This document shows positions 61,931 to 64,000 of a stretch of 64,000 bases of DNA, one piece after another. This DNA comes from Pseudomonas sp. BMS12 (GTDB lineage: Bacteria; Pseudomonadota; Gammaproteobacteria; Pseudomonadales; Pseudomonadaceae). Position numbers and translations under genes: made by a program. Location of the stretch: positions 1 to 64,000 of the forward strand of contig NZ_LSOF01000018.1 in the NCBI RefSeq assembly GCF_001592875.1. The letters are read 5' to 3'. Each line of letters opens with the position of its first letter. The stretch's first letter is position 1. The notes beneath the pieces are model-generated. The model was not told the origin of the DNA, ran no database searches, and saw only the letters and a program-made list of their open reading frames with translations.

Positions 61931-62869
61931 CTAGGCCTGGCCGCTCGGTGGGCGCATGCCGGCGATGCCCGGGATCGCCTCTCTCATGCAGGCGGCGAAT
62001 GCCTTGAGGCGTGCCGGGTAGAAGCGGGCATAGGGATACACCAGGTGCACGGGCAGGGCGGGCGCTTCCCAACCTTCGGCCAGCTGGCACAGGCGGCCGC
62101 TGGCAAGATCCTCCACCACCATCCAGCTCGATAGCAGTGCGGCGCCGAGGCCCGCCCGCGCTGCACTGCGTGCCGCATAGAGGCTGTCGGTGGTCAGGCG
62201 CGGGGTGATTCGCACGTGTTCGCGGCCGCCGTTGCCGTCATGCAGCGTCAGTTCGTTGCGGTAGAGTCGGGGCAGGGCGATCCAGGGCAGGGATTCCAGA
62301 TCTCGTGGTGCACGGGGCGGCTCGCCGCCACCCCAAAGCTCCGGGGCTGCCACCAGAATGCGCGGTACTTCGGCCAGTTGTAGCGCGACCAGCGCTTCAT
62401 CCTCGATCTCTCCCACGCGAATGGCGCAGTCGATGCCTTGCGCGATGAAGTCCGTCGGGCTGTCGTGCAGCAACCATTGCACCGTGACTTCCGGGTGCTG
62501 CTTCATGAATGCCGTCAACGGGCCCACCAGAAGCTCCTGACCGAATGCGTGCGGCGCGATGACCCGCAGATGACCGCGGGGCTCGTCCTTGCCGCCGCGC
62601 AGATCGGCTTCGACGGCCGCCCAGTTTTCCAGCAAGGCCTTGGCATGGGCGTAGCAGCGTTCGCCGTCCTCGGTGAGCCTCATGGCATGGGTGGAGCGTT
62701 GCAACAGCCGCAAGCCGAGCATCCGCTCGAGCCACTGCAGACGCCTGCTCACCGTGGGTTGCGTGGTGTTCATCTGCACCGCTGCGGCAGAGAGACTGCC
62801 GGCTTCGACGATGCGCACGAAGGTCTGCAGAAGCTCCAGCCTGTCCGACCCTGATTCAGATCTGCTCAT
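61931..62869 (-). CDS. LysR-family transcriptional regulator (divergent from MFS gene)
   Basis: 312 residues from the ATG at 62869 ('MSRSESGSDRLELLQTFVRI'); a longer frame upstream lacks LysR homology at its start. The helix-turn-helix includes 'GSLSAAAVQMNTTQPTVSRRLQWLE'-like sequence (seen in parts). The effector domain follows from about residue 90 ('GHLRVIAPHAFGQELL'). A 100-bp divergent promoter region separates it from the MFS transporter gene, its probable target. Confidence 0.9.
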   Translation of the reverse strand: MSRSESGSDRLELLQTFVRIVEAGSLSAAAVQMNTTQPTVSRRLQWLERMLGLRLLQRSTHAMRLTEDGERCYAHAKALLENWAAVEADLRGGKDEPRGHLRVIAPHAFGQELLVGPLTAFMKQHPEVTVQWLLHDSPTDFIAQGIDCAIRVGEIEDEALVALQLAEVPRILVAAPELWGGGEPPRAPRDLESLPWIALPRLYRNELTLHDGNGGREHVRITPRLTTDSLYAARSAARAGLGAALLSSWMVVEDLASGRLCQLAEGWEAPALPVHLVYPYARFYPARLKAFAACMREAIPGIAGMRPPSGQA

Positions 62870-62969
62870 ACGTATGGCGCATATATGTTGTTCATTCCTG
62901 CCTTCTACACGATCAAAGCATGCGCGTGAAGAATGGGTGACGTTATTCATCCTTCTCTGGGAGCAACTC

Positions 62970-64000
62970 ATGAACATCACTCAAAGCCGTCAGGACGGGA
63001 TAGCGCCGGCCATCGACATCCCTCGCGGACGGGTACTGCTCCTGGCCAGTGGTGCAGGTCTGGCCGTGGCCTCGATTTACTACAGCCAGCCGATGCTGGG
63101 GGTTCTCGCGGGCGATCTGGGGGCTGGCACCCGTGAAGTCGGGCTGATCCCGACGCTGACGCAACTGGGGTATGCGCTGGGCATACTGCTGCTCGCGCCG
63201 CTGGGTGATCGCTATGATCGCCGCTCCCTGATACTGCTCAAATCCCTGCTGCTGGCACTGGCGCTGCTGGCCTGCGGCCTGCTTGGCAATGTGCCCCTGC
63301 TGCTGGCTGCGAGCCTGGTCGTCGGGCTAAGCGCGACCCTGGCGCAGGACATTGTGCCGGCCGCCGCGACCCTGGCCCCCGAGGCCCGGCGCGGCAAGGT
63401 GGTCGGTACGGTCATGACCGGGCTGCTGCTGGGTATTCTGCTCTCGCGCGTCGCCAGCGGTTTCATCGCCGAGCACTGGGGCTGGCGCAGCGTGTACCTG
63501 GCCGCAGCTGTGAGCATCCTGCTTTTTGCCGTCGCGGCCTGGCATGGTTTGCCGCGCTTCGCTGTGGCCAATCGTATGCGCTACGGGCGGCTGCTGGGTT
63601 CGATGCTGGGGTTGTGGTGTGCACATCCCGAACTGCGCCGCGCCGCTTTCGCCCAGGGTCTGCTGTCTCTGGGGTTCAGCGCCTTCTGGTCCACCCTGGC
63701 GGTGATGCTGTATGAGCAGTTCCATCTAGGCAGTGCCGTTGCCGGAGCTTTTGGCCTGGCCGGCGCGGCCGGGGCCCTGGCCGCGCCGTTGGCGGGTCGG
63801 CTGGCGGATGCGCGTGGCTCCGAACTGGTAGTGCGCCTCGGTGCCGGCTTGAGCACGCTGGCTTTCGCAGCGATGGGCTTGGGTGCGTTCATGCCTGGCT
63901 TGGGGCAGCTGTGGCTGATCGTCGTGGCTGCGATTGCCTTCGACTTCGGTATCCAGGCGGCCCTGGTGGCGCACCAGACACAGGTTTACGGTCTGGATCC
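62970..64000 (+). CDS. MFS transporter (partial, runs off the right edge)
   Basis: The 343 codons visible start at the ATG at 62970 after GGGAG, and the frame is open to the window end. It shows at least nine hydrophobic segments; 'GLAVASIYYSQPMLGVLAG' is the first, and the MFS motif A-type loop 'GDRYDRR' follows the second. The early 'YYSQPMLG' is typical of the DHA1-like drug/sugar efflux group in Pseudomonas. Inner-membrane proton-driven transporter; substrate unknown. Probably controlled by the divergent LysR gene. Confidence 0.88.
   Translation, partial: MNITQSRQDGIAPAIDIPRGRVLLLASGAGLAVASIYYSQPMLGVLAGDLGAGTREVGLIPTLTQLGYALGILLLAPLGDRYDRRSLILLKSLLLALALLACGLLGNVPLLLAASLVVGLSATLAQDIVPAAATLAPEARRGKVVGTVMTGLLLGILLSRVASGFIAEHWGWRSVYLAAAVSILLFAVAAWHGLPRFAVANRMRYGRLLGSMLGLWCAHPELRRAAFAQGLLSLGFSAFWSTLAVMLYEQFHLGSAVAGAFGLAGAAGALAAPLAGRLADARGSELVVRLGAGLSTLAFAAMGLGAFMPGLGQLWLIVVAAIAFDFGIQAALVAHQTQVYGLD

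Overview
The window looks like a Pseudomonas chromosome, probably of the P. mendocina/alcaligenes type. The evidence is core gene content with Pseudomonas-style sequences (nrdAB with a double ATP-cone NrdA, glpD/glpR/glpK, argF next to an FbpC-like ATPase, ttcA), GC-rich core coding sequence and REP elements of the GTGGGAGCGGC...GCCGCGA type. Species assignment is inference.

Positions 1 to about 27,110 are an accessory defence island, visibly less GC-rich than the core. It opens with the right end of an IS3-family element. Next come an ankyrin protein with a tiny SMP-family protein, a NucS-like nuclease with an MBL-fold protein, a ParC-like small protein, an unknown membrane protein and a CoiA-like nuclease. 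A divergent WYL regulator then faces a 55-residue His/Pro-rich peptide, an E2-E1 fusion and a JAB peptidase. These lead in the same direction into a class 1 DISARM operon (drmD-drmMI-drmA-drmB-drmC), followed by a Vsr endonuclease and a convergent cytosine-C5 methyltransferase. The most novel arrangement is the ubiquitin-like conjugation cassette, with no recognisable beta-grasp modifier and no CD-NTase, coupled to DISARM. The short peptide in the modifier position ends in glycine.

Positions 27,200 to 64,000 are core genome. They hold nrdB and nrdA with NrdR-like boxes and a DnaA box upstream, a two-component pair, a REP-rich gap and a glycerol cluster without glpF. Next is a porin gene behind a sigma-54 promoter and an ANTAR-type (NasT-like) attenuator, followed by a secreted protein with two PilJ-type domains. 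This suggests a nitrogen- and nitrate-controlled uptake/sensing unit. The remainder is a PhzF-like protein, an orphan iron/polyamine-type ATPase overlapping argF, a lipoprotein, a molybdopterin oxidoreductase, two extracytoplasmic solute-binding proteins, a DMT transporter, a TorF porin with a secreted YtcJ-like amidohydrolase and a LysR gene, an acyl-CoA ligase/CaiB pair, SprT, a Yip1-domain protein, a DnaJ-related protein, TtcA, a second LysR gene and an MFS transporter cut by the right edge.

The island abuts the 3' side of nrdB across a bidirectional hairpin, so the nrdB downstream region is probably the insertion site. No tRNA, rRNA, CRISPR array or integrase gene was seen.
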